Of a stretch of 48,978 nt of DNA, positions 36,861 to 45,808 are shown in pieces. Under the pieces are notes generated by a model, which saw only the letters and a program-made list of their open reading frames with translations, was not told where the DNA came from and did no database searches. This stretch comes from a virus. The stretch spans positions 1 through 48,978 of IMG/VR virus record IMGVR_UViG_3300048928_000203; one strand, 5' to 3'. Numbering within the stretch: the stretch's first letter is position 1; every line of letters begins with the position of its first letter. Made by a program: the position numbers and the translations under genes.

Positions 36861-37103
36861 TTAGTTAGGAATCTTCCCACTCTCGTAGAAATCGAGACAT
36901 TTCCTTAGACGATTTACGTGTTCGGCCTGTGGGATCGCTTTGGTGTAAGCCTCGTCGAATGTCGGACTATTGCTGGTAATTTTCCCGCAATCGTTGGCGA
37001 ACGCCTGCCTCTTCAGCATTTCTGCAGCACGGTACTCATTCCAAAAATAGAACCCGACGAACGCGATAACCGCGATGCAGGCCGCGCCGACCAATACTTT
37101 CAT
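36861..37103 (-). CDS. Small single-span membrane protein, opposite strand
   Basis: An 80-residue protein on the minus strand, start at 37103 (MKVLVGAACIAVIAFVGFY), with GGGG six bases before; nearby ATG or TTG codons add five residues. An N-terminal transmembrane helix is followed by a soluble domain with two cysteines (FANDCGKI and LRKCLDFYES) that could form a disulfide in the periplasm. It is a lone reversed gene in the late operon, like a moron. Function unknown. Confidence 0.55.
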   Translation of the reverse strand: MKVLVGAACIAVIAFVGFYFWNEYRAAEMLKRQAFANDCGKITSNSPTFDEAYTKAIPQAEHVNRLRKCLDFYESGKIPN

Positions 37104-37113
37104 CCACATCCCC

Positions 37114-37139
37114 AAGCTCGCGTGACTGCGAGCTTTTTT
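37114..37139 (+). terminator. Intrinsic terminator before the tape measure gene
   Basis: AAGCTCGC (37114-37121) pairs with GCGAGCTT (37128-37135) around a 6-nt loop and is followed by TTTT. It stands 21 bases before the tape measure start, in the middle of the late operon, and near the start of the reversed small gene. Confidence 0.8.
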
Positions 37140-37160
37140 CTTATCAGGACATCGTTGAGT

Positions 37161-39938
37161 ATGGCAAGAACCGACCTCGAAAGTCTGGTTGTTCAGCTTT
37201 CTGCTGACTTCAAGTCATTTGAAAAAAGCCTGGCTCGCGCCAACGATGTTTCTAATCGCCAATTTAATGCGATTGAACGACGCGCCCGCCAGATGAACAA
37301 GAATCTGGATAGTATTTTCACACGCTCATTTAGTGGCCTTACGGCACCACTTGCCGGGATTGGCGCTGCGCTGGGTGTCGATCAGCTTCGCAAGATGACT
37401 GATACGTGGACGGATATGACGTCCCGCGTCAACCTTGCCGCAGGATCGATCGATAAGGGCACGGAGGTGATGGGGCGTCTCGGTGAGATGGCGCGCCGTA
37501 CCTATTCCGATCTTTCACAGACTGCTGAAAGCTATCTTTCTAATGCCACAGCCCTTCGTGAGCTCGGCTACAATACTGATGAATCTCTGAACTACACCGA
37601 GGCTTTAAACAACGCTCTCGTTGTGTCAGGAGCCAAGGGCGATCGAGCTGCACGAGTTATTGATGCGCTCGCTAAAGCTATGGCTACTGGTAAGTTGCAG
37701 GGCGATAACCTCAATACAGTGATTGAATCGGGTGGACGCGTTGCGGAAGCGTTGGCAGCTGGTCTTGATACGACCGTGGGCGGTCTGCGCAAGCTTGGTT
37801 CACAGGGTAAGATCACTGGAAACGACATTGTTCGCGGACTATCGAGCCAGATGGAAACGCTTCGTCAGGAAGCGGCCGACATGCCAGCGACGATCGGCGA
37901 CGGCTTTACGCTGCTGAATAATGCTCTGCTTCAGTATGTTGGCAATGCTGACAGCGCAGCTGGCGTATCTGCGAAGATTTCCGAAGCGCTGGTCATGATT
38001 GCCGACAACTTCGACAAGGTCGCAGATGGCGCCTTGCAGGTTGCAGCAGTAATTGCGGGTGCCCTGGTTGGTAGGTCGCTCCTTGGCATGATCCGTACGC
38101 TCGGAACCGCTGGCGTGGCTCTTGGCCAGTTCAGGCAAGCTTTAGCCGCAGCAAGCACAATGGGCGGTTTGGCTACAGCCTTCGGTGGCCTTGGTGCCGC
38201 TGCTGGCCCTGTAGGCATGGTCATTGGTGGCGCGGTTGTTTCGTCGCTTATTCTCTACAATTCAACAGTCGGTGAATCGAGTCAGGGAGCCACACTCTTT
38301 GCAGAGCGACTAAAAAAGGTTGAAGAGGCCGCTAAATCATCTGGCAATGCCGTCGAAGAAGCTGGCCGACAGAACGACGCGTACACTCAAAACTCACTGA
38401 GCAAGGAAGTTGAGGCTTCTGTCGTCGCACTTGATGACGCGCGCGAAGCAGCGGTCAACATGTTGGCCTCTTTTGCTCAAGTTTCGTCGATGAGCCTCAT
38501 CACTCCCCAGCAGTACGCTGAATTGGCTCGTCTTCGTGATGGAGTAAACGAAGGCACTGTTTCGGCAGAAGACGCCAAACAATCGTTGTTCGCTATGGCG
38601 AACGCTGATTACAACTTTCAGGAAGTTGCGGACGCAATTGGCCCGATACTAGATCGTTTGGCTATGGTTTCTAGCGCTGCTCGTGGCGCTGCAGCTGATC
38701 TGGCTGCGGTATCTGGCGCGCGTGCGGTCATCGAAGATCGTTCGACCCGTTCAGCTAAAGATCCATACATCATGCAGCGCGAAGCTGCGAATGAGTATGA
38801 ACGCGACCAGCTTCGCCTAGCTGCTCTCAGCAAGAAAGAACACGCGCTCGAAATGGAGCGGCAGAAAGTGCGAAATGCGGCCACAAAGGACGGCATCGCG
38901 CTTACAGAGAAACAAATCGATGCAATTGCACGCGCGAATGTTGCCGCGCAGGAAAGCCGCACATCTGAAGGCAAAAAGCCGGAGAAAGAAAAGGCTGTCC
39001 AGAAGTCGACTGATCAAAAGATTGATTCCGATATTCAAGCTGTAAAAGACAGAACGTCCGCGCTTCAGGCTGAAGCACAGATGGTTGGATTGTCTTACCA
39101 AGAGCAAGAAAAGCGGCGTATATCTCTTGATCTGGAACAGGCAGCCTTAGCTAAGCTCAGAGATGAAGCGATCAAGAAGGGGCAAACTGACCTTTCTAAC
39201 ATCAAGATTTCAGCTGAACAGCGGGCGCAAATTGACGAGGTTGCTTCTGCCTATGGCAGAGAAGCAGAAGCCTTAAGGTTGGTGCAAGAAAGTCAGTCGC
39301 GAGCCGAGCAGGCCGCTGCTGATTTCTATGACACCTTTAAATCTGGAATGATGGGCGCGATCTCCGGTGCAACTAGCCTAACGGACGCACTGAAAAATCT
39401 TCTCAGTAAATTGAGCGAGCTCCTTCTCAACTCTGCATTTGATGCGCTGTTTAAACCAACATCTGGAGGTGTTGGAGGCGGATCGTTTGGTGGTGTATTT
39501 GATTGGATCGGCGGACTATTCCGTAAAGATGGCGGTCCTGTACATGCGGCAACTGGCGGCTTGATCCGTGGGCCTGGTGGACCACGTACAGACAGCATTC
39601 CAGCGATGCTCTCGGATGGCGAGTACGTCATCAATGCGAAGGCTACCAAACAGAACCGAGCACTGCTTGAACGCATCAATAAAGGGCAGTCCTTGGCACT
39701 TGCGGGCGGTGGCTTCGCTTCGTTGAAGGCGCCAACTATGCCCAATCTGCGCGGTGCATCTTCAAGTTCAAGCGGCGGTTCGTTCACCTTTGCACCTGTG
39801 ATCGACGCTCGCGGCGCGGATGTTGCTGCGGTGGCACGTCTTGAACAGGTTGTGGCCCAGCAGCAGGCGCAATTCAGTGGCCGGGTTGTCGAAACGATGA
39901 GAAACGCGAAGAAAACCCGCAACTGGAGGGGTAGCTAA
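37161..39938 (+). CDS. Tail tape measure protein
   Basis: A 925-residue protein from ATG 37161 (MARTDLESLVVQLSADFKSF); the longer open frame crosses the terminator and is rejected. The lambda-type tape measure domain is at about residues 70-260 (LRKMTDTWTDMTSRVNLAAG, YLSNATALRELGYN, LNTVIESGGRVAEAL). Hydrophobic glycine-rich helices lie at 290-370. Long coiled coils follow at 540-730. The C-terminus has DGGPVHAATGGLIRGPGG and TDSIPAMLSDGEYVINAKA. Its length sets a tail of roughly siphophage size. Confidence 0.95.
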   Translation: MARTDLESLVVQLSADFKSFEKSLARANDVSNRQFNAIERRARQMNKNLDSIFTRSFSGLTAPLAGIGAALGVDQLRKMTDTWTDMTSRVNLAAGSIDKGTEVMGRLGEMARRTYSDLSQTAESYLSNATALRELGYNTDESLNYTEALNNALVVSGAKGDRAARVIDALAKAMATGKLQGDNLNTVIESGGRVAEALAAGLDTTVGGLRKLGSQGKITGNDIVRGLSSQMETLRQEAADMPATIGDGFTLLNNALLQYVGNADSAAGVSAKISEALVMIADNFDKVADGALQVAAVIAGALVGRSLLGMIRTLGTAGVALGQFRQALAAASTMGGLATAFGGLGAAAGPVGMVIGGAVVSSLILYNSTVGESSQGATLFAERLKKVEEAAKSSGNAVEEAGRQNDAYTQNSLSKEVEASVVALDDAREAAVNMLASFAQVSSMSLITPQQYAELARLRDGVNEGTVSAEDAKQSLFAMANADYNFQEVADAIGPILDRLAMVSSAARGAAADLAAVSGARAVIEDRSTRSAKDPYIMQREAANEYERDQLRLAALSKKEHALEMERQKVRNAATKDGIALTEKQIDAIARANVAAQESRTSEGKKPEKEKAVQKSTDQKIDSDIQAVKDRTSALQAEAQMVGLSYQEQEKRRISLDLEQAALAKLRDEAIKKGQTDLSNIKISAEQRAQIDEVASAYGREAEALRLVQESQSRAEQAAADFYDTFKSGMMGAISGATSLTDALKNLLSKLSELLLNSAFDALFKPTSGGVGGGSFGGVFDWIGGLFRKDGGPVHAATGGLIRGPGGPRTDSIPAMLSDGEYVINAKATKQNRALLERINKGQSLALAGGGFASLKAPTMPNLRGASSSSSGGSFTFAPVIDARGADVAAVARLEQVVAQQQAQFSGRVVETMRNAKKTRNWRGS

Positions 39939-40547
39939 GTGGCCATCACATACCCCTATGACATCCTTGCTGACTTTCCGGGCTGGTCTACTGAATTTGA
40001 TCTTCTCTATCGTCAGGAGATGAGCAGAACCGCGATTGGCCAGACTTTCGTTAAGGACCTTGGCTCACCAATCTGGACGGCTTCATATCAATCCCGCTCC
40101 ATGCGTTCGAATGAATTGGATGCTTGGCGCGCTCGGTTGAAGGCTCTGGAAGGTGGGCTGAAACAGCTTCTTGGTAGGCCAAAAAGCCGGTGCTACCCGA
40201 TTGCCTATCCGAATGGGACAGGAATGGGGAACGTTTCGGCGGTCACATTGGCATCTATCGGCGCGAACCGAAACACAGTTGGCCTGTCTGGATTGCCCGG
40301 TGGGTATGTCGTCAGCGTTGGCGATTATATCCAGATCGGAAACAGCAATCTGCATCAGGTCGTGAATGTCTCCGGCGCAGAGATTGAGATCAGGCCTCAC
40401 ATCTGGCCCACAACGGTCGTCGGTGATGCTGTGACGCTCGTTCGTCCATCGTGTCGAATGACAATAGTTCCGGGTTCTATCAACACGACTGCTGACGCTT
40501 CTACGGGGCGTGGCGTGGTGACGTTCCAGACAATTGAGAGCAGATAG
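39939..40547 (+). CDS. Distal tail protein
   Basis: A 202-residue protein with a GTG start directly after the tape measure stop. YPYDILADFPGWSTEFDLLYRQEMSRTA, GSPIWTASYQSRSM and ELDAWRARLKALEGG form a pattern common right after the tape measure in alphaproteobacterial siphophages. The C-terminal half is beta-rich. It probably belongs to the tail-tip ring (distal tail protein position). Confidence 0.65.
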   Translation: MAITYPYDILADFPGWSTEFDLLYRQEMSRTAIGQTFVKDLGSPIWTASYQSRSMRSNELDAWRARLKALEGGLKQLLGRPKSRCYPIAYPNGTGMGNVSAVTLASIGANRNTVGLSGLPGGYVVSVGDYIQIGNSNLHQVVNVSGAEIEIRPHIWPTTVVGDAVTLVRPSCRMTIVPGSINTTADASTGRGVVTFQTIESR

Positions 40548-40549
40548 CC

Positions 40550-41230
40550 ATGCGCAATCTTTCGATAGAGAATTACTCAGCGCTTCAAGCGCGTGAGTTG
40601 GTTGCGCGTGACTTCATATGGTTCACAGCGCGGAATAGAGCCACAGGAGCGCCGTTCTCCTATGGCTTCTGGTCTGACGTTGGGAATGTGAACGCGCCTA
40701 TTCTGAACCCAAATACAGGGCTTGCGGAGACAAGAAACTTCGAAGGATCTGGGACACTAATCAAGATCAGCGATATTCCACTGGTCGCCAATCTGACAGT
40801 TCAGACGATCACTGTGAACATGAACCAGATCAGTGAAGGCGTTCAGAACATCGTTCGCGGATATGATCTGAAACAAGGCGGCGTCGAAGTTTACCGCGGC
40901 TTGTTCTCTCCAGTCTCACGACAGATCGTTTCTCCGGCAATCAATCGCTTCATTGGTTATGTCGATCAGATTGAGATCAAAACACCCAAGGAAGGTGAGG
41001 AAGGCTCGATCAGCCTGACCTGTGCAAGCCATTCGCACGAGTTTACGCGATACAATCCAAGCACCCGTTCTCACGAAGACCAGAAGATGCGCGATGCTAA
41101 CGATGACTTCTTCGTGGATACATCGACGGTTGGGGAATGGGAGCATTTCTGGGGACAGAAGTCCGGCAAGGTCGGGTCAGGCACCTCGCTTCAGCGCTTG
41201 GTTTCTGCAGTTAAAGCATCAAACCAATGA
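40550..41230 (+). CDS. Tail-tip protein, DUF2163-like position
   Basis: A 226-residue beta-rich protein: LSIENYSALQARELVARDFIWF, IKISDIPLVANLTVQTITVNMNQIS, GGVEVYRGLFSP, then a helical-acidic tail SHEDQKMRDANDDFF. It occupies the place of the second tail-tip component (the DUF2163 protein of GTA-like tails), but direct family features are limited. ATGA overlap with the next gene. Confidence 0.6.
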   Translation: MRNLSIENYSALQARELVARDFIWFTARNRATGAPFSYGFWSDVGNVNAPILNPNTGLAETRNFEGSGTLIKISDIPLVANLTVQTITVNMNQISEGVQNIVRGYDLKQGGVEVYRGLFSPVSRQIVSPAINRFIGYVDQIEIKTPKEGEEGSISLTCASHSHEFTRYNPSTRSHEDQKMRDANDDFFVDTSTVGEWEHFWGQKSGKVGSGTSLQRLVSAVKASNQ

Positions 41231-41661
41231 TCCGTTTGGCGCAAGACGGTGATCGACTTGCGATTTTGGATATGTGCCGACAGTTCCACGCCGAAAGCGG
41301 GGTCGGGCTGGCATTTAACCAGGCTGTGGCGATCACAACCATTGATCAAGTGATTGCATCGCCGGATGCTTTGGCGCTCGTCCTAGAGCTCGATGGAGCT
41401 ATTCACGGCGTGTTTGCCGCTGCAATCGTGCCAAACATGTTCAGTCACGAACAATGCGCCCAAGAGCTTATGTGGTGGGTTGATCCTGCTCATAGAGGTC
41501 GTGGCGCGCTTAGGATGCTCACTGAATATGAAGCTTGGGCCAAATCAAAAGGCTGTTCAGCAATAAACATGGTCGGCTTAGGTGCCGATCCAGTGACGAC
41601 ACACGTCTATGAACGCTGCGGATACATCGCGCAGGAAAGACATTTCTTAAAGCGGCTGTAG
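41227..41661 (+). CDS. GNAT-family acetyltransferase in the tail module
   Basis: A 144-residue protein. LAQDGDRLAILDMCRQFHAES, then ELMWWVDPAHRGRGALRMLTEYE with the acetyl-CoA loop R-G-R-G-A (about residues 92-96), then GADPVTTHVYERCGYIAQERHFLKR are the GNAT motifs. It overlaps the upstream gene by 4 bases, so it is made with the tail proteins. A GNAT enzyme at this place also occurs in other alphaproteobacterial phages; the substrate is unknown. Modification of a tail or host protein is possible. Confidence 0.85.
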   Translation: MIRLAQDGDRLAILDMCRQFHAESGVGLAFNQAVAITTIDQVIASPDALALVLELDGAIHGVFAAAIVPNMFSHEQCAQELMWWVDPAHRGRGALRMLTEYEAWAKSKGCSAINMVGLGADPVTTHVYERCGYIAQERHFLKRL

Positions 41662-41679
41662 CCGTTCTCCGAGGACAAT

Positions 41680-44319
41680 ATGGCTGTATTTACTGGATTG
41701 GCAGCGTTTGCCGCTCCACTGCTGTCGTCTACGTTTTTGTCTGGCGCTCTCGGCGGCGCATTGCTCAAGATTGCGGTGGGCGTCGGCCTCAGTCTGGCCG
41801 CTCGTGCGCTAGCAGGTGATAAGGCTCCAGAGGCAGGCGGCGTTAAAGGTCAGTTGCAGGCCGGTGGCGATGTTGCACGGTCGTTGCTGTTCGGAAAGAC
41901 CTGCACGGCTGGATCACTCGTCTATGCTAATACATGGGGGCGTGATGGCAAAACCCCGAATGCATACTTCACTCAGGTAATTGCGCTCGCAGACCATCCT
42001 ATCCGTCAGCTCACGGCAATGTGGGTAAACGGTGAGGCTGTCGAGATCGGCACTACTCAGGAAGGCGATTTCGGCTTTCCCATCACTCAGTATCGTGATG
42101 GTGATGGCGATAACCACATGTGGATCAGGTGGTACGATGGCACTCAGACTGCCGCCGATAGCTTCCTTGTCAATCGCGTATCGTCATCGCAGCGCCCTTA
42201 CACCAACAAGAGAGTTGGTAAAGGTGTCGCTTATGCAATTGTCACGTCGAAATACTACAACGAGCTATTTACCGGCTTCCCATCGTTCAAATTCGAGGTA
42301 CAGGGCCGCAAACTCTATGACATCTCGAAGGATACAACGGCGGGCGGTTCCGGAACTCATCGCTGGAGTACACCTTCAACATGGGGTGGCGATGGTGATG
42401 ATCTCCTCGCAGTTCAGGTTTACAACCTGTTGCGCGGGATCATTGAGCAGAACACATGGCTATATGGCCTACAGACGGTCACAGCTGCGCGTTTGCCAGC
42501 CGTTGACTGGATTTATCAGGTCAACAAGTGTCGCCTGCAGGTGCAAGGCCCAGACGGTTTAGAGCCGCAATTTGTCACTGGCGGCGAAATCGCGGTCAAC
42601 ACTGCGATAGGCGATGCTGTCGATAAACTGCTGACTGGCGGCAATGCGAGACTGATTGAAAGTGCCGGTGTCTATAAGATCCGTGTTGGTGAGCCTGATG
42701 CGCCGATAGCCTACTTCACCGACGATGAAATCCTTTCGACTGAGGAACAATCATTTACTCCGTTCTTTGGTCTATCTGAGACAGTGAACGGCATTACAGC
42801 TGTTTATCCTGAACCAAAGGAAGGCTGGAACACTAAGGCCGCTCCCCCACTCTATAACCCGACTTATGAAGCAGAAGACGGCAATCGCAGGCTCCTGACA
42901 GACGTGCCGATGGATTTTGTCTATCGCCCCGGTCAGGTTCAGCGCTTGATGAAGGCAGCATTGAATGAGGCTCGCCGTGCGCGCCGTCACACATTCGTAC
43001 TGCCGCCTGCATATTGGACGCTTGAGCCGGGAGATATCATCTCGTGGACCAGTGCGCGAAACGGTTATGTCAACAAGCTTATGCGGGTTGATGGCACTAT
43101 TGATAAAGCAAATCTCGATATCGTTCTTGATCTAACCGAAGTCGATCCATCTGATTACGACTGGAACCCGGATACCGATTACACGCCACCTGTCTTCGCG
43201 CCAATCGGTGTTGTCAGACCTACACCACAGCCAATCATTGATTTTTCAGCGGTCGCAGCTGTTGCACAGGATGACAATGGCAACAATCGACGTTGTGCCA
43301 TTCTGCTTGGCTGGGATGGTGATCAGGAAGACGTTGATCTTGTCATGTACGAGATCAGAACAGCATGGGATTTGTCGGTTATCTTCGCCGGTCGGACTGA
43401 ACGCGTGTCGGTTGGTTCGATGCTGGTTGCGCCAGGAATGCTGCTTCTTCCTACGAAGTCGTATAAAATCCGCGCTCGTTACGCGACATATGCAGGTAAC
43501 AGGCCTTTTGAATGGTCGGACTGGATACCTGTAACGATGTTCGATATCCGGCTTGGGCCGCTGGATATTTACCCCATCGATATAGACCAGCTTAACGAGG
43601 ATGTTCAAAAGAACCTCGAATGGATCGGTGACAGCTTCCGTTATGTTCAGGAAGAGCTTGACCGTATCGGCGCAGAAGCCAGCGAGCAGGAAAGCACCAA
43701 CTATTTCGACAAGCAAACGCTTCGTCGGGAAATGTCGGTCACGGCTCAAGGGCTCAAGGCTTCCTACACCGAAGCAATTGAGGTCGCTATCGGTCCCGGT
43801 TCAGCAATCGTTACCCGGATTGAGAGCCTTGAAGCCGTCGTAACAGATCCTGTTACAGGTCTTGAGGCCACGGCGTCAGCTGTTGATCTTCTCCAAGCCA
43901 AGGTCACAACGCTTGATGGTGTGGTGACAGCTACAGCCAATTCGGTCACGGCACTGACTGCAACAGTGGGCAACTTCTCAGCAACCGGCTTGTTCAGAAC
44001 AACAGTTGAAGCCACGCCTGCCGGTGCGCTTGCTCGTATCGGCTTGAGTGTCGCAGCGTCTGGTAACGGATCGACATCGCAGGCCGCGATCTTCCTTGAT
44101 GCGCTTACAGGCGGTCAAAGCAGAGCGGTGCTGAATGCTGATCAGATTATTCTCACCAACGGCACAAACAGTGAAGCGCCGTTTGCTTTCATCGGTGGGC
44201 AAGCAACAATGATGTTGGCGCGCATTAATGAAATCACTGCCGGAATAATTCGGTCTCCCGACAATCAGGTCGTTTTCAACCTTGGAAACAAGACACTGAT
44301 CTTTAGCGATAATACGTGA
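41680..44319 (+). CDS. J-like tail-tip / host specificity protein
   Basis: An 879-residue protein behind CCGAGGAC. The first 60 residues are hydrophobic and glycine-rich (GALGGALLKIAVGVGLSLAA). Next come RSLLFGKTCTAGSLVYANTWG and the central hub domains (WIYQVNKCRLQVQG, FGLSETVNGITAVYPEPKEGW, LEPGDIISWTSARNGYVNKLMRVDG). A long helix around 650-700 leads to a C-terminal DUF1983-like part (LFRTTVEATPAGALARIGLS, then IFSDN). It forms the tail tip that carries receptor-binding proteins. Confidence 0.88.
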   Translation: MAVFTGLAAFAAPLLSSTFLSGALGGALLKIAVGVGLSLAARALAGDKAPEAGGVKGQLQAGGDVARSLLFGKTCTAGSLVYANTWGRDGKTPNAYFTQVIALADHPIRQLTAMWVNGEAVEIGTTQEGDFGFPITQYRDGDGDNHMWIRWYDGTQTAADSFLVNRVSSSQRPYTNKRVGKGVAYAIVTSKYYNELFTGFPSFKFEVQGRKLYDISKDTTAGGSGTHRWSTPSTWGGDGDDLLAVQVYNLLRGIIEQNTWLYGLQTVTAARLPAVDWIYQVNKCRLQVQGPDGLEPQFVTGGEIAVNTAIGDAVDKLLTGGNARLIESAGVYKIRVGEPDAPIAYFTDDEILSTEEQSFTPFFGLSETVNGITAVYPEPKEGWNTKAAPPLYNPTYEAEDGNRRLLTDVPMDFVYRPGQVQRLMKAALNEARRARRHTFVLPPAYWTLEPGDIISWTSARNGYVNKLMRVDGTIDKANLDIVLDLTEVDPSDYDWNPDTDYTPPVFAPIGVVRPTPQPIIDFSAVAAVAQDDNGNNRRCAILLGWDGDQEDVDLVMYEIRTAWDLSVIFAGRTERVSVGSMLVAPGMLLLPTKSYKIRARYATYAGNRPFEWSDWIPVTMFDIRLGPLDIYPIDIDQLNEDVQKNLEWIGDSFRYVQEELDRIGAEASEQESTNYFDKQTLRREMSVTAQGLKASYTEAIEVAIGPGSAIVTRIESLEAVVTDPVTGLEATASAVDLLQAKVTTLDGVVTATANSVTALTATVGNFSATGLFRTTVEATPAGALARIGLSVAASGNGSTSQAAIFLDALTGGQSRAVLNADQIILTNGTNSEAPFAFIGGQATMMLARINEITAGIIRSPDNQVVFNLGNKTLIFSDNT

Positions 44320-44325
44320 GGAACC

Positions 44326-44757
44326 ATGGCTCAACGTGTTTTTCTCAGCGGCAATCCGCCTCGGCTTATAACCAGTAAGCCGGGGCAGAACGCTTCCCCG
44401 TCATTGGCCGACGATCAGAAGACGTTCGACAGCGACTGGTTTTATGGAGGTGGCATTAAGTTTCATCTCACCGCCAACTCTCTCAACACATCGAGCGTCA
44501 ACTTTCCAATAGCTTTGAACTACATCCCTTCGGTTGTCGGCATCAAGGTTATGGATATGGATAAGGAGCCTGCAAAGACCTTGAGGATCGAAAGCGGCGT
44601 TCCTTCACCTCCAGCCAACGCTAAGTCAATCATTCTTTCAGGTGGAGTGGAAGGGGCTAGCCGGGCGAATATCGGCACGTCCTCGATCTATAATATCCCG
44701 CTCCAAACCAACATTTACTATAACTACATCACTCATTTTTTCGTGTTTGAAGCATGA
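44326..44757 (+). CDS. Tail-tip accessory protein, tandem paralogue 1
   Basis: A 143-residue protein behind GTGAGGAA. The N-terminus MAQRVFLSGNPPRLITSKPGQNA is similar to the starts of the next two genes. The rest is beta-rich with a C-terminal THFFVFEA. Three such proteins between the tail-tip hub and the fibre suggest small receptor-binding or fibre-docking subunits; no family is firmly recognised. Coupled by ATGA. Confidence 0.6.
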   Translation: MAQRVFLSGNPPRLITSKPGQNASPSLADDQKTFDSDWFYGGGIKFHLTANSLNTSSVNFPIALNYIPSVVGIKVMDMDKEPAKTLRIESGVPSPPANAKSIILSGGVEGASRANIGTSSIYNIPLQTNIYYNYITHFFVFEA

Positions 44758-45206
44758 GCAAAAGAATATTCTGCGGTCTTCAAGGCGCGAAAGCATCGTT
44801 TCGTGTAGCTCTTCCGGGGCAAGATGCCGAAGTTGGTAATGGACCCATGGTCTATTCTTCAGACAATGACTTCCTTCGCGTCCATACTCGATCCAGTCCA
44901 TCTGGCGAGGTCATGACAAACATCGGTAGCGGTGGGGCGGGCGGACGCTATCTTTACACGCTGTACAGGACGTTCCCTGATCTTGGTTATCTGCCACTCA
45001 TTTTCTACACCGTCTGTATCGACAGTGAGGGCGGTTTGAACAACCGCGTGATATTCCCTTGGGATAGCTCGGTAAACACTAGTCGATATCCTGTGGCTGT
45101 AAACTGCGCCATATCGAACAATGCGGTTTGGTTCTCGTGTGACGGGTACACCTTTTCGCAGACACTTAAGATCAAATACGTCATCTACAAAAACAGGTTG
45201 CTGTAA
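44754..45206 (+). CDS. Tail-tip accessory protein, tandem paralogue 2
   Basis: A 150-residue protein, start overlapping the previous stop. N-terminus MSKRIFCGLQGAKASFRVALPGQDAEVG, then beta-rich (LYTLYRTFPDLGYLPLIFYTV; WFSCDGYTFSQTLKIKYVIYK). The ending, a hydrophobic strand plus Y/N/R, parallels its neighbours. Probably an exposed tail protein. Coupled by TAATG. Confidence 0.6.
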   Translation: MSKRIFCGLQGAKASFRVALPGQDAEVGNGPMVYSSDNDFLRVHTRSSPSGEVMTNIGSGGAGGRYLYTLYRTFPDLGYLPLIFYTVCIDSEGGLNNRVIFPWDSSVNTSRYPVAVNCAISNNAVWFSCDGYTFSQTLKIKYVIYKNRLL

Positions 45207-45544
45207 TGCCTCAGAGGATAAAGTTCTCACCGGAAGGCGTGAAGGTTTCCAAGCCTGGCTTTGATGTCGATGTTGCCAGCTTGGAAAACCTCACGATGTA
45301 TCCGGGTATGGAGCCAATGAGGCCCATACATTCAAATTCGGCAACGTTCTCAGGCGGTGGAAGCCAAGACTTCAGTTTCGCTAACCCGACTGGCGCAATC
45401 CCTTATGTTGTCTTGAGGTCATCCGAAGGCACTTTCGCCGGCAGAGACACCTTTTGCGCTGAGATGTGGGAGCCTTACACCACTTGTCGCATCCGTAACA
45501 TCGACGGTGTTGGCCGAACAATTCGCTTCTTCGTACTCGTTTAA
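45206..45544 (+). CDS. Tail-tip accessory protein, tandem paralogue 3
   Basis: A 112-residue protein: MPQRIKFSPEGVKVSKPGFDVDVASLENLTMYPGM, then a glycine/serine loop and strands to IRFFVLV. The segment up to SKPGFDVDVAS is the clearest form of the shared N-terminus, found widely in rhizobial phages from memory. Probably exposed at the tail tip. Confidence 0.6.
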   Translation: MPQRIKFSPEGVKVSKPGFDVDVASLENLTMYPGMEPMRPIHSNSATFSGGGSQDFSFANPTGAIPYVVLRSSEGTFAGRDTFCAEMWEPYTTCRIRNIDGVGRTIRFFVLV

Positions 45545-45559
45545 ATCAGGAAATCAGAA

Positions 45560-45808
45560 ATGACAGAAACGACGGTTGATAAACCGGCGCAGCCTTCGCA
45601 CGTCCAGATTGATCCTATGGCGGCTGCAAGCGAGGCGATGGCTCTGAATGAGTTCTATAAAAATAGAACATTACTTCTGGCGAACGAGATCGCCGGTATG
45701 CGGATACAAATCTCAATGCTCGAAACGCAGTGTGAAGCTTTTCGGCAAGAGCTCGAACAGCGCAACAATGACCTTGAAGCCGCTCAGAAGACCAAGAGGA
45801 GCGCGTAA
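45560..45808 (+). CDS. Small coiled-coil protein
   Basis: An 82-residue protein behind CAGGAAATCAG. After a disordered start it forms one long helix (MALNEFYKNRTLLLANEIAG; RIQISMLETQCEAFRQELEQ), a coiled coil. It is coupled by TAATG to the fibre gene and may be a fibre chaperone or trimerisation partner. Confidence 0.6.
   Translation: MTETTVDKPAQPSHVQIDPMAAASEAMALNEFYKNRTLLLANEIAGMRIQISMLETQCEAFRQELEQRNNDLEAAQKTKRSA

Noticed and set aside
36918-37160. N-terminal extension of the tape measure frame
   Set aside because: It would run through an intrinsic terminator and over the reversed small gene; the normal tape measure start is at 37161.
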